Below the pieces are notes generated by a model that was not told where the DNA came from, did no database searches, and worked only from the letters and a program-made list of their open reading frames with translations. 64,000 nucleotides of DNA from Corynespora cassiicola. Its lineage: Eukaryota > Ascomycota > Dothideomycetes > Pleosporales > Corynesporascaceae. The DNA lies in NCBI GenBank assembly GCA_022059125.1, contig JAEUWY010000023.1:2046001-2110000 (forward strand), read 5' to 3'. Made by a program: the position numbers and the translations under genes. The first letter of the stretch is position 1. Every line of letters starts with the position of its first letter. Positions 50,649 to 61,551 of this stretch are shown in pieces.

Positions 50649-52515
50649 CTACGATTCGCCGTGTCCCTCCCACGGCCTCCAAAACTTCCACCCCTCGCGC
50701 ACCTCTCGCTCAATCTTCCTCCGCACACTCGCAACGCCGACCAAGCGCTCAATTCCCTCAGTACCCTCGGCCTTGAGGAACTTGTCGATGTCAATCTCTT
50801 CTCCGCCTTCCTCCTCGTTACCATTGTGCAGCACGGCCGGCCAGAGGACACCCACACCATCACCAGCCAATGTAGTCTCGAATTTTTCAAACCCCTCCTT
50901 TTCAAGCTTGACTTCGAGGTTGTCGAGGATCTTGTGCTTGAGCTTGGTGCTGCTGGAGATGATGGAGGCATTGCAGTCGCTGTCGTCATCCTCAGATGAC
51001 GTCTCCAGGTGGCTGTGGGCGGCGCCGTTCAGGCCGTTGCCGTTGTGCGTGTTGTGTGAAGTGGCGGGCTGCGGCTTGATGACGCTGATGGCGCAGCCGC
51101 CGCCGCCGGCACCCGTGAGCTTGGTCCAGCCGATTCCTGTGTGGTCGATGAGTTCGCGGATGCGCTCGAGTTTGGGGTGGGAGACGCCAAGGGAGACGAG
51201 CAGGCCGTGGTTGATTGTGATGAGGTCGCCCAGGTGCTTTAACGAGGCGTGCGAGTTGGGGTCAAAGTCGGGCGACGTGATGAGCTTGTAGGCCGACTCG
51301 GTGACGAGGCCAATTGCGTCGAGGATGTTCTCGGTCAGGGCCGGGTGGAGCTTCTTCAGGGTTCCCACTTTGGCCACCTCTGTGGCGGTGCTGCGCGATT
51401 GACGCGTGTTAACGAGGAGCAGCGGAAGCTCGGGAAAACCGTGCAGTGGGACGATGCGGGGAGCCTTGCCATCGCCCGTCCTCTGGAACAAGATTGCCTT
51501 TCCGCCTGCGGAGACTGTGTTGTCGACACCAGAGGGGTTGCCATGGATGCACATTTCACCCACGAAAGCCCAGCGGTTGATGCGCTCAATCTGGAGCTCA
51601 CACTCGGTGGGTGGCTGGTCCTGATGCGGGCCACTAAGCGCACGGATCTGGAGGAGCAGGGCGGCGCTCAAGCAGACAGACACACTTGCACTGCTACCGA
51701 GGCCGGCTCCAATGGGTATTGTTGAGCGCAGGGTGTAGACGCAGGGCGCGGTTTTCCGTGAAGCGAGAGAGAGGAAGAGGTAGAGGAAAGATCGGGCAGA
51801 GGCGTGGTGAATCTTGCGTATTGACTCAGAAGCGTGTGGTGAGACTTGGTCGATGAAGGGCGCAATGGCGGCGAGAAGGTCGTCGTCCAGCGTGGTGACC
51901 AGATCGTAGTAGTATTTCTTCTTGCCCGGGGCATTGAAGGCGTCCCAGGGCAGCTCATCCAGGTTCCAGGTGTGCTCCATGTGCACGTCTGGGAAGCGCA
52001 TTGTGACTGTCCTGTGGGATTTTGAGAGAAAGGAAACGAGGAGGTATGAGCGCAGCGAGATGGCGGCGGCAATTGCAGCCTGGAACGTGTCAATGCTGGG
52101 GCAGAGCAATTTGTATGGGGGTTTCACGTACTTTTCCATGCACGACGGCGTGCTCGCCGTAGACAATGACCTTGCCCGGGGCCGAGACCATGAAGGGCGG
52201 CATCATGGGCGACGACTGCTTGCGCTGCATGGCGGCGGGCTTCCCGTTGGGCAGGGCGGCGTCGGAGGACATGTTGGCTAGCAATTGGACGGGCATGGAG
52301 GTAACGGGCGTCTCGTCGGGGGTCTGGGTAGCGTGCGAAGAGGTGGACGAGGAGGAGGCTGTGCGCTTGTTAAGAGAGGCTGCGGTGCTGGTCTCAGCGT
52401 CGGGTCAAACAAAGCTGGGGTAGGACGGAACGAAACGAGACGCTGTCGAGCAGCGGAACATCAGCTTACCGGGTGGGCCACGATTCTTGCGACGCATGCT
52501 GCCGTTGGAGGCCAT
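50649..52515 (-). CDS. ERG12: Mevalonate kinase (GHMP family, Erg12)
   Basis: The enzyme phosphorylates mevalonate in the isoprenoid and ergosterol pathway. Three exons fit: 52515-52470, 52379-52132 and 52079-50649, giving 574 residues. GHMP motif 1 is FMVSAPGKVIVYGEHAVVHGK and ends exactly at the second splice. Motif 2, the ATP loop, is IPIGAGLGSSASVSV. Motif 3 is WTKLTGAGGGGCAISVI, and catalytic residues lie around HGNPSGVDNTVSAGGKA. It is larger than the roughly 450-residue yeast enzyme for two reasons: a Ser/Thr-rich leader of about 75 residues, and a His/Asn/Asp-rich insertion just after motif 3. Both look disordered. The start at 52515 was chosen because the first exon MASNGSMRRKNRGPP splices in frame; the ATG in MSSDAALPNG is an alternative. 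Confidence 0.9.
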
Positions 52516-53966
52516 GTCGGAGCGGTGCAGGTCGAGGGCGGGCTTGGGGGGAGGCGTGGGGCGGGTGGCCGTCTTGTCGTCGTCAGGAGGCGGGCGTCCT
52601 TGTCCGCTGTTGACGACCGACTTGGGCGCTGCGTGATATGGCTGGCGGCCGTGGCTCTGGCTCGCCTTTCCGGCGCCGCGGGCGGTGCCTTGGTCACCGC
52701 CTGCGCCGCGTCGTCCTGCAGGAACCAACCCTCCCTCCCTGTCACCCCTGTTCTCCACAAGCCCTGGTTTCTAGAAGAACCCTATGGCCGCCCTCCCGTT
52801 ACCAAGACGCCCGCCGCGCTGAACACCGCTGAGCACCGCTGAGCACCGCTGAGCACCGCTGGCCGCCGCTGTCGTCGCCATTGCGTCGTGGAGCCCGCCC
52901 TCGTCGAGGCCAGCTGACCGCGGCGCCCGCCTCGAGTGCGTGTTCAATGGCGGGCTGAGTGCCTCCTTCATTGGCTGCCACCCAGGCCCCTCGACCCTCT
53001 TTCATGGCCAGCTGGGCCCAAGTGGCAGCTGAAATTGCCGGTTAGGGTTGAGCCTTGCGTTGCGCTGAGAAACATTTTTTGTCCGGGATCGCCGCAAAAC
53101 CCCCGCCCTACGCCCTGGTCTAATTCGCGTCAGCGCTCCCGCCTGCATGCCGTTGCGGGCTTCAACGTGGTTTCAGCGCCACGGCGCTGCCGTTCGCGGG
53201 CCTTGGTCTGGTACCCAGCCGCATCGGGCCATCAATACTAGTACACGGTTGTGAACAACTGCCCGCCAGCCTAGCCTGCCTGCACCTCGGGCGCCCGGCG
53301 AGATAGCACAGCACATGACCTGGACACGTAGGACCTCCGACCCTCCGCCGTTTGCCTGCATCCAGGCGTGCGCCAATGGGCACTATTGAACATGCACACT
53401 TATCATCCGGTCTCTGGCTAGATGGGAGTGTGCAACGGGCGCGCCTGGTATATAAAGCATGCTTGCTCCTTGCTTACTTCTCATGGTCAGCATCGGGCTT
53501 CTACCACCCTATCACCGCTTATCGTCTTGCAGCATGCGTGACTTTGGCGACGTCGGCCCTTATATCTGGAAACGTCTATATTGGGCATCGGACTTCTTCT
53601 CGTGGTGCGGTCGTCTCAATAGATACGGGACGACTGACGTTATGAGCGGGAAGCTGCAGTTTGAGGCTAACGTTGCCCTGTCCCAGCTACCTCACTAGAC
53701 TGGACCACCTCACATTCCATCTCTCGGTTCATCCTCGACACAAGTCTCAAGTCATGAACTTCAGACGAGTTATTCACAATCATGTTGCTGGCTCGGCCGT
53801 GAACCTTCCTCATTGTCCGCCGAGCATGTTCTTACGCGTGTGACGTGATTGGCCCCAGGCGCCCCCTGTCTGTTAGCTCAGCCCTGCGGCACCCCAAACT
53901 GTCCTCAACTCAAGTGATCTCTGCTGCCTTCAGACCTCATCACCACCACCAACAACCCCTCCAACC
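52516..53966. other. Divergent intergenic region between ERG12 and STE24
   Basis: 1.45 kb holding both promoters. It includes a 10-base tandem repeat (see the separate entry) and a TATATAAAG at about 53450, which is 517 bases before STE24 and not in usual promoter position. Open frames here lack domains. Confidence 0.45.
52821..52860 (+). repeat. 10-base tandem repeat, four copies
   Basis: Four consecutive copies of GAGCACCGCT, the first with one mismatch. It lies upstream of the mevalonate kinase gene and is not in a coding exon. Confidence 0.85.
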
Positions 53967-55515
53967 ATGATCCAGGCCATTTTACAGGTAAGGCTCGCCC
54001 TGCCCCCCCTCCATTACCCCCTCTGATATATGACAGCGCCTGGCCCAATGGCTGGACCGGCCCTTCTTCCCATGGAAGCGGCTCGTCGTAGGCTTCTCGC
54101 TCGCCGAGTTCACCCTTGAGAACTGGCTGCTCTTCCGCCAATACCGCGTCCTCCAGCGCACCACGGTCCCCAAAGCTCTCGAAAAGGAAATCGATCAGGA
54201 AACATTCGACAAGTCCCAGGTGCGTAAACTCTCGCCCATTCCCCTCCAAACCACCCCGCACCAGGCTCACGCGTCGCGCAGGCATACGGCCGCGCAAAGG
54301 CAAAGTTCGGCTTCATCTCCGGCCTTTTCAACCAGATCAAATCGCTCGCTGTCCTCTACCTCAATGCTTATCCCATTGTCTGGGGCATTGCCGGTTCCGT
54401 CATCGCCAACTATGCCCCCGCCCGCTTCTCTGGCGAGATTACTCGCTCGCTCGTCTTTGTGTACCTGTTCGGCTTCATCGACCTCTTCGCCGGCCTACCT
54501 TTCTCATACTACCAGCACTTTGTCCTGGAGGAGAAATTTGGTTTTAACAAGATGACGGTCAAGCTATGGATCACCGATATGATCAAGGGCCAGCTCCTCT
54601 CGCTCGCCTTCGGCATCCCGCTCGGCAGCGCCTTCCTCAGCATCATCAAGAAGACCGGCCAGAGCTTCTTCTACTACCTCTGGGTCTTTATGCTGGTGGT
54701 GCAAATCTCTGCCATGACCATCTACCCCATCTTCATCGTGCCTATGTTCAACAAGCTCGAGCCGCTTAAGCCCGGGAAGCTCAAGGAATCGGTTGAGGCC
54801 CTCGCCTCTAAGCTCAAGTTCCCGCTCAGCGAACTGCAGGTCATTGACGGCAGCAAGCGCAGCGCCCACAGCAACGCCTACTTCACCGGTCTGCCCTGGG
54901 TCGGCAAGAAGAAGATTGTCATCTATGACACGCTCCTGGAGAAGAGCTCCGACAAGGAGGTCGAGGCCGTTCTCGCCCACGAACTCGGTCACTGGAAGAT
55001 GAACCACACGTCAAGACTTCTTTTCATTAGCCAGGCTCATCTGTTCTACATTTTCGCCCTCTTTTCCGTCTTCATCAACAACGCCTCGGTCTACGCCGAC
55101 TTTGGCTTTACCAAGGAGCGTCCCGTGCTGATTGGCTTCCTCCTGTTCAACGAGATCCTCTCGCCCACCGACTCCCTGGTCAAGCTCCTGCTGAACGTCT
55201 GGACCCGCAGCATGGAGTACGAAGCTGGTATGTTTTGTTCCCTCAAACCACTGTCTGGCGTGCGCTAACCAAAACCCAGATGCCTTTGCCGTGAAGCAGG
55301 GCTATGCCGCCGAGCTCGGAGCCTCGCTGATCAAGCTCCAGATCCAGAACCTGTCGAGCATGGACGCTGACTGGTTCTACTCGAGCTTCCACCACTCGCA
55401 CCCCATCCTCACCGAGCGCCTCAAGGCCATGGGCTGGGCCGGAGACAAGAAGGTCGTGCAAGACAAGTCGGCCGATGATGAGAAGCCTGCCTACGTTGGA
55501 GACAGGGAGTTGTAG
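53967..55515 (+). CDS. STE24: CaaX prenyl protease Ste24 (M48 zinc metalloprotease)
   Basis: An ER/inner-nuclear-membrane protease that cleaves the -aaX of prenylated proteins and processes a-factor-type pheromone. Four exons fit: 53967-53987, 54037-54219, 54282-55227 and 55280-55515, giving 461 residues. The zinc site is His301-Glu302-x-x-His305 in VLAHELGHWKMNH, with the third ligand Glu in RSMEYEADAF, formed across the last splice. Several membrane segments flank it (LVVGFSLAEFTLENWLLF, VYLFGFIDLFAGLPFSYY, YYLWVFMLVVQISAMTIYPI). FGFNKMTVKLWITDMIKG and IDGSKRSAHSNAYFTGL are family blocks. Length matches yeast Ste24. The first exon encodes only seven residues. Confidence 0.96.
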
Positions 55516-55744
55516 ACGTCGCCATGGAGTGGCAGTGGCGCGGAATGTATGATATTTGACAGGACGGATGCGAAGTTGCATAGTAAAAAAAGGTTTCGGC
55601 AAAAGCAGAGGAAATGTAGTGGTATCGAAGATATTGGCGCCGTGGAAAAATGCGCCGCGTCGCAGTGGAAACTCGGAGGTGTTTTGAAAGTCCGACTTGT
55701 GATGTGTCTGCCGTGAGTGTGCGTGTCTGCGTGTGTCGGCCTGT

Positions 55745-56344
55745 TTACTCCTCGTCGTCATCGGCCTTCTTCTTTCCCTTTTCTCGCTGAAACTCCTTCT
55801 GACGCTCCTTCTTCGCCTTCTTCCTCGCCGCCTTGTCCACCTTCTCCCCACCCTTCCTCTTCTCGCCCGTAACCTCCACCTCGGGCTCCTCGCCGCCTTC
55901 ACCCACGAATGCGACACGGTCGCCCACCTCGCCGACCTCAACGTGACCCTCGTCGCGCTCGTACTCGGACATGTTCTGCCAATCCGGGTCTGCCTCCACA
56001 TCCACAGTCTTTCCTTTTTTGCTCTTCTTCTCCTTCTTCCCGCTGCCCCCTTCCTCATTGTCTGCGCCCGCCTCTCCCTCCTCGGGCTCGGGCGTCGCCT
56101 CAGGCTCTAGGAACTCGCCGCGCAGGCCCGCAGCCACGCGCCGCAGGTTGTGCATGACGACGCCGCCCGTGGGGCCGCCATGTGAGCTGAAGGTCACACC
56201 CGTCGGCGTGATGAGAGCATCTGGGTGCAGGTGCGGGTGCGACTCGGAGTTTGCGAGGTACGTCTCCAGCAGGGAGGATGCGGCGGAGAGGGAGATGGGG
56301 GTGCTGGAGAGGTGGCGGTGCGGGGGGAGAGTTTCGGGGACCAT
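55745..56344 (-). CDS. RNA polymerase I subunit RPA14-like protein
   Basis: A likely small subunit of RNA polymerase I, which partners A43 in the polymerase stalk; this is inferred from family resemblance. The single exon encodes 199 residues. The N-terminal block LSAASSLLETYLANSESHPH, followed by LHPDALITPTGVTFSSHGG and VVMHNLRRVAAGLRGEFLEP, matches my recollection of filamentous-fungal RPA14 proteins, where only this part is conserved. The rest is acidic, then Lys/Glu-rich (WQNMSEYERDEGHVEVGEV, later GEKRKGGEKVDKAARKK). A nuclear location is consistent with the basic tail. It is divergent from bL34m. It could instead be an unrelated nuclear protein. Confidence 0.6.
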   Translation of the reverse strand: MVPETLPPHRHLSSTPISLSAASSLLETYLANSESHPHLHPDALITPTGVTFSSHGGPTGGVVMHNLRRVAAGLRGEFLEPEATPEPEEGEAGADNEEGGSGKKEKKSKKGKTVDVEADPDWQNMSEYERDEGHVEVGEVGDRVAFVGEGGEEPEVEVTGEKRKGGEKVDKAARKKAKKERQKEFQREKGKKKADDDEE

Positions 56345-56662
56345 TTTTGCGGATTTTGTCGATGCAGGTGGGACAATTCGGTGGAAGCTTCAAAAGGGAA
56401 GAGAAAATTCCTGGAGGTGTTGGGGAACCTTGCGGTTGAGGGTTGGAGGTGCAGTGGTGGTAGCTGTGCGGTTTTTCGAAAGGCGGAAACTTTTTGGCGC
56501 ACGGGCCGCGGATGCATCGTCCGAGTCCCTTGAGCTTTTCTGGCACATGGGCTGGCGTCAATCCGTTCTGTCAATCCCCATCCGCCCCGTCGACGACGTG
56601 CTGCCGACCTCGCCCACCACACTTGCATATCCGGGGGATTCAATTGGACTGCGGAAGAAGAG
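56345..56662. promoter_or_regulatory. Divergent promoter between RPA14-like and bL34m
   Basis: 318 bases separate the two start codons. I see no clear TATA or other element, and nothing else is visible in it. Confidence 0.5.
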
Positions 56663-57167
56663 ATGAATGCGTTTCGATGCGTGAGGGCCGTGGGCGCGGC
56701 CTCATCGTCGCTCCTCAGGCCCTCGCTTGCCCGCACGACTGCCGCTCCACAAAGGTACACACGCTCTATCTCTCCTGGTAACCTACCGAAAGCTCGAAAC
56801 ACATACTAAGAAGGCGGTTTTTAGCGCGACTTTCCCCTCCTCCATGCGCAACATGTCCCTCCTCTCCGCGCGCCGCCCCATGCTCCCCCTCACAAGCGGT
56901 CCCTCGACCCTGCCCGCGCCGGGCACCACGCCATCCTCGACCTCGCAGCTGCCCGCCGCCGATGCGCTCGATCTCGCGTCCAGGCTCTCGGCGCACCCGG
57001 CCATGGCGGGCGCCATGCAGATCCGTTGTGGACCCCGAGACACGTATAACCCGAGCCACTTTGTGAGGAAGCGGAGGCATGGATTTTTGAGCAGGATCCG
57101 GACGAAGAAGGGGAGGAAGCTTTTGATGAGGAGGCTGAAGAAGGGAAGGTGGAATTTGAGCCATTAG
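56663..57167 (+). CDS. Mitochondrial large ribosomal subunit protein bL34m
   Basis: A small basic protein of the mitochondrial large subunit. Two exons fit: 56663-56754 and 56825-57167, giving 144 residues. The N-terminus MNAFRCVRAVGAASSSLLR is a likely presequence. A Ser/Pro/Ala-rich linker follows. The C-terminal 45 residues hold the L34 signature: YNPSHFVRKRRHGFLSRIRT, then KKGRKLLMRRLKKGRWNLSH. Because the domain sits at the very end, the stop at 57167 is well supported. An internal ATG could start a shorter form lacking the presequence. Confidence 0.92.
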
Positions 57168-57704
57168 AGAAGGGGGTTTATCTGAGGGAGAGTGAAGGGT
57201 GGGAGATGGATTCGAGGAGGGGAATGTGTATGGATAGAATATGTGCCCCTGAGTTTTTGGGGTGCGGGATTGTGTATATCTACTGTATATCAATGCATAT
57301 CAGGAATGGGATTTCAGCTTCAGTACGAGATTAATGCCTGGGAGTTTGATACGAGTTCAACATTGGGACCATTTACTTTGTTGGGCCATAAAAACTAAAA
57401 TACTGAAGCACCGAAGCACTACATTCTTGATTTTTAGAGAATAACTTTGGAGATAAACATTCACAGATGAGTCCCTGGGTATCTGAGAGAATAGCCAGGA
57501 TACGAATACATTTAGCAGGTATTCTGCACGACTATAATTGCAATAGTAAGACAAAAAAAAGGCTTCCAATCTAGTTCAAAGTTAACTTGAAGATTAGAAG
57601 AAGACAAGCTGATACACTCCATCTCAAATCCGATCAGTCAAGCTTCACTTGCCGTTTATCATTGCACTGGAGCGCACTCCCTCCCCAATCAACCGCTCCA
57701 CCCC
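57168..57704. other. Convergent intergenic region, AT-richer
   Basis: 537 bases between converging genes. From about 57250 the sequence turns markedly more AT-rich than the rest of the window. No gene, repeat or RNA is recognisable. Confidence 0.5.
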
Positions 57705-58923
57705 CTAAAGAATCGCAACCGCATTCGCTGGACTCGCCACCCCACCCCTAACAAACAACGGCACACTGACCACCAAAAAGATCCAATCCCCCCTCTCCCT
57801 ACACCTCCCCGCCACCTGTTCCAGATCAAAGCTCTCCCCAATCGGACACCCCCACCCACTAAGCAACACCTCATGCAAGCACACCCCCCCTGCATTCCCC
57901 CTCCCATCCCGCGGCCACCTCTCATACGCCACCGCATCGCTCGCCACGGCCGCGAACCCGCATTCCCAGTGCCACCGTAGCATCTCCTCGGACGCCTCGA
58001 GCCCGATGCTGGACCGTTCGGCCCGGTGCGGCAGCGCGGCGCGCTCGCTCGGAGCGAGCGAGCGGTAGGCGGACAGCCAGCCTGTGCGGATTAGCAGCAT
58101 GTCGCCGGGGCGGAAGGACGTGTTTTGCGCCGAGGCGACGGCGAGGAGGTGCGAGAGTGGGATTGCGAAGGGGGAGAAGGGGGAGTGGGGGATGGAGTTT
58201 GTGGTTGCCCAGTGGGACCAGTCGAGGAGGACGGCGCGGGCGGTGAGGGGGTGGAGGGCGAGGTCTGCGCGGGGAGGTTGGGTCAGTGGGGTGTTGCTGA
58301 GGTAGATGGAAGGTCAAGTCGAGTCAGGGTACTCACTCTGGATTCCGATTTTGGTGTTTGCGTTAGGGCCCGAGATGTCGGCTTGGGTTGCCCCGTTGTA
58401 GTATTGGAGGGTGTTTTGGTAGGGGTAGTGGCGTAGGCCGTCCCAGTGGCTGGAGCCTTGGGTGTTGATGTGGAGCTTTTTGTTGTAAAAAAAAAACGTC
58501 AGTCAGGGAGGAGGCGCGAAGACTGGGATTGGAGAACGGATTGGTTGGGGGGGGGGGTACCTCGTCGTCGTTGGCGTGGCCCTTTGCAATCATGCGGTGC
58601 TCACATGGTTTTCGGACGGGGTTCATGGGCTGTTCAAAGGCGTCCAATGACAGACTGCAATTGAACATGTCAGTGCTGTTCGATTATGTTTTCTGAATGG
58701 AAGGGAACAATCACTTTAAAGGGATCCTTTCGCCTGTTTGGACTCCCTTGAGACTGGCCTTGACTGTCTCCCCATCTAAGAGATTCAAAGTCCCAAGCTC
58801 ATCGTCATTGCCCCACAGCCCCCAAGCTGAGTACGGTGGGTGTTCTGAGTCAAGTGGAAGGCTGGAAAAGGGCAGCTCAAGGCGGCGTTTTCGCATCTCG
58901 GCTACTGTGAGTTGGGCTGACAT
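57705..58923 (-). CDS. Cyclase-family metal-dependent hydrolase (PF04199, kynurenine formamidase-like)
   Basis: Members hydrolyse amides, lactones or esters with a divalent metal; the substrate here is unknown. Four exons fit: 58923-58715, 58654-58561, 58475-58337 and 58264-57705, giving 333 residues. The opening block SAWGLWGNDDELGTLNLLDG is typical of fungal members. The metal-binding pattern H-x-D-x-x-x-H is in GSSHWDGLRHYPYQNTLQYY. Next come VLLDWSHWA, FRPGDMLLIRTGWLSAYRSL and the C-terminal catalytic-site region CGFAAVASDAVAYERWP and CLHEVLLSGWGCPIGESFDL. The gene lies beside the ACS permease on the same strand, 508 bases away, and near the AtuA/CoA-transferase fusion, which suggests a shared catabolic role. 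Confidence 0.88.
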
Positions 58924-59431
58924 TGTGATGGACTTTTTATGTGACGTAAAACAAAAAACACAGGCACCATCTATCTTTCGAAAATGGCATATACAATTTC
59001 AGCAGTCGAGTACCCAAACAAATAGCTATAATAATTATCATGAGCTAGCCGTTCAAGAGACTACTTCGGAGGCCGAGGTTGGAATGAAAGCGTCGGAAAG
59101 ATGCCGAAACCACGTGTAGCTTTTGCGGAATTGAACCCTGTATCATGTGTCGAATGTGCGCTTGAACTTAATTCGAGCTTCTTTGCTTGTCTATCACAAA
59201 AATACCCAGGACGGCATATGCACCAAGATATCTCGGAATAAAAAAGCACCATATCTCTTAGACAAGAAACTCACAGGTCAACATAGACCTATCCTTTACG
59301 CACAGGAGAATACAAAGGATTCAAATTCACATATAATTAATTCGTTAATACTTTCCCCAGTATATCAGAGTTTTCTGGCGTCATGTACCAGACGATATTA
59401 TCTAAGATGATGGTTGTTTGGATCAATGCCC
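58924..59431. promoter_or_regulatory. Promoter of cyclase gene and 3' flank of permease
   Basis: An AT-rich 508-base spacer between two genes on the minus strand. No other feature is seen. Confidence 0.5.
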
Positions 59432-61078
59432 TCAGAGCACATATCGATACATCGGATGGTCATCCCCCTTGTCGTGCACTTCCGCAGGCACAAAGTCCAA
59501 ATCACTTTTCCCAAATTTCTCGTCGCGCCTCTTATTCTGCCATCTCAAGCTTAGACTAAGGCCAGAAGCAACAACAGCCGCGCAGAAAAGGATTCCAGCA
59601 CATATCCACATTCCCTTTGAATACCATGGCCCATCAGTCTTGGGGAATAGTCTAGCTCCCAGAATGGGCCCACACTGTCCAAACATGCCGAATATAGTCA
59701 GCCCTGCGCCACGCTTTGCCGTGGAGCCTTGGTTGTCTGTGACCCACGTGAATGTCAGGGCGACAGCTGGGAAGACGCCAGCGCAGACAAGAAAGGTGGC
59801 AAAATAGCGAACCCCAGTTGTGTGAATGGTCGCCAGAAGGATGTATCCGATGCCCCCAGCGCAACAAAAGAAGATGACAAAAGGGCCGCGCATTCTGGTC
59901 TTGTCCGATACGAAACTTGCGGTGACACAGATAACGTAGGCTGTGAGATATGGACAGGCCGACAATCCCTGCGCATTCAACGACGTGTATCCCATTGATT
60001 CAAGAATTGTGGGAAGATAGGCTGGAAGCGAGCCAAAGGCTGTGTTGAGACAAAAGATGATGATAGCTTGGAGGTAGTTCTTATAATCATAGAACGCGGC
60101 AAAAACTTGCTTAAAGTTCAGTTTGCCATCTCGCTTTTCACCCCGGCCTTTGATGGCGCGCTGGCTGATGATCTGGTTCTGGCGGTCGGTGAGAAATCGG
60201 CATTGAGAGGGAGATGCGGGAAGGTAATAGTATGCGACGACAGCGAGGAAGATGGTGGGTGCGCCCTCTAGACATAATTTCAGCATCAATTACCTCGGTG
60301 TTTAAGCGATATTGATGACTTACCGACAAGGAAAAGTAATTGCCAGTTCTGGAGAGATGTTCTGGCATGCACCAAACCGTATGCAAGTGCGGATGCGAAG
60401 CAACTGGCCAGGGGTGAAAATGAGATAAACAGGCCGTAACGAAGACCCATCTCTTGGCGGTGATAGAAAAATGTCATGTAAAGTGCGACTGCAGGCACAA
60501 AACCCGCCTCAAATGCACCAATGAGGAAACGCAAAGCCATGATGCCGGCAAAGTTGGTAGTAGCGGCCTGTATCATACTCATTGAGCCCCACCCCAAAGC
60601 CATCAAAGCGGTCCAAAGGGGCAATGGTACAAATGTCCATACTAGAATTAACTGATGGCAACGTCAGCGAATTCGATATGATGTCTAGCTTATGGATGAT
60701 AGCTTACCCAATGGAACAAAATGTATCCAATATACAAAATCGTAACAATCCATGAGTAGTCTTCGGATGTGATGCCCCAATCTTTCCCCATTCCCGCCGT
60801 GTATGCGTTACCGACATTTCCGCGATCGATGTACGAGACGAGATATAGAACTCCGAGCCTGGCGGTGTCAGTGGTGAGACTTAGAAGTTCTCCTCAATTA
60901 AATATAAATCTTACAATGGGATCAAATTCCAGTCGAGCTTTTTGAGTGCGGTGTTCTCTTCATCTCGTGTCCAACTGATCGCAGCACCATCATCAACCTT
61001 CTCGATCGAAGCTCGGTCTGGTGATTGGCTACGGTTATCCTCAATACAAGCCGTTTCGACCTTTTCCGGGGCAGACAT
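59432..61078 (-). CDS. MFS permease of the ACS (Dal5/allantoate permease-like) family
   Basis: A plasma-membrane importer of an organic anion; the exact substrate is unknown. Four exons fit: 61078-60915, 60858-60708, 60651-60324 and 60267-59432, giving 492 residues. The ACS signature is in helix 1 across the first splice (VLYLVSYIDRGNVGNAYTAG). Then FLIGAFEAGFVPAVALYMTF, the motif YHRQEMGLRYGLFIS and the second-half repeat IIIFCLNTAFGSLPAYLPTI appear. Twelve membrane segments are expected. The charged N-terminus is cytosolic. Its start is 473 bases from that of the AtuA/DUF4387/CoA-transferase fusion on the other strand, so a shared promoter and a shared substrate pathway are plausible. Confidence 0.92.
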
Positions 61079-61551
61079 GATGAGAATGATTTGTCAAGGA
61101 TATCTTAAGAATAGGGCTGTGATTGACTTTGGAACTGGTAGGAAAAGGGCAAGCCTGATGTGCTCGAGGATGGTGGTGAAGAGTAACGATGACCTTTAAG
61201 TACGCGCTGTTCCCCACTTACCCCAGAGCTTGGTGAATGCAGGCGATTCTCAACCCCGTGGATACCCCAGCGCCATCTATTCAAGGTTCTCATGTTGTGT
61301 GTCGATGTCGGTAACTGTGTGGAGAAGCCGGGGTAGATTCCGACGCTATTCAAACACGCTCCAAGGAATGCCGACGCTATGCAAAGATGCTCGGAAAGAT
61401 GCCGACGCCCCTCATGCAGCCAACCCCATGTGTGCGACGATCTTTCGGTACACCACCCTTTGCCGATGCCTATATCATCCGGTCGAAAGGCACGATTTTT
61501 CAATATGCATCGGCGAAAACTACCGCCTTTTCCGTTTGCTTTTCCTCAACC
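61079..61551. promoter_or_regulatory. Shared divergent promoter of permease and AtuA fusion gene
   Basis: 473 bases between two divergent starts. An in-frame ATG at 61387 could extend the fusion protein by 55 residues, but that stretch has no family resemblance. No regulator site can be named by eye. Confidence 0.55.
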
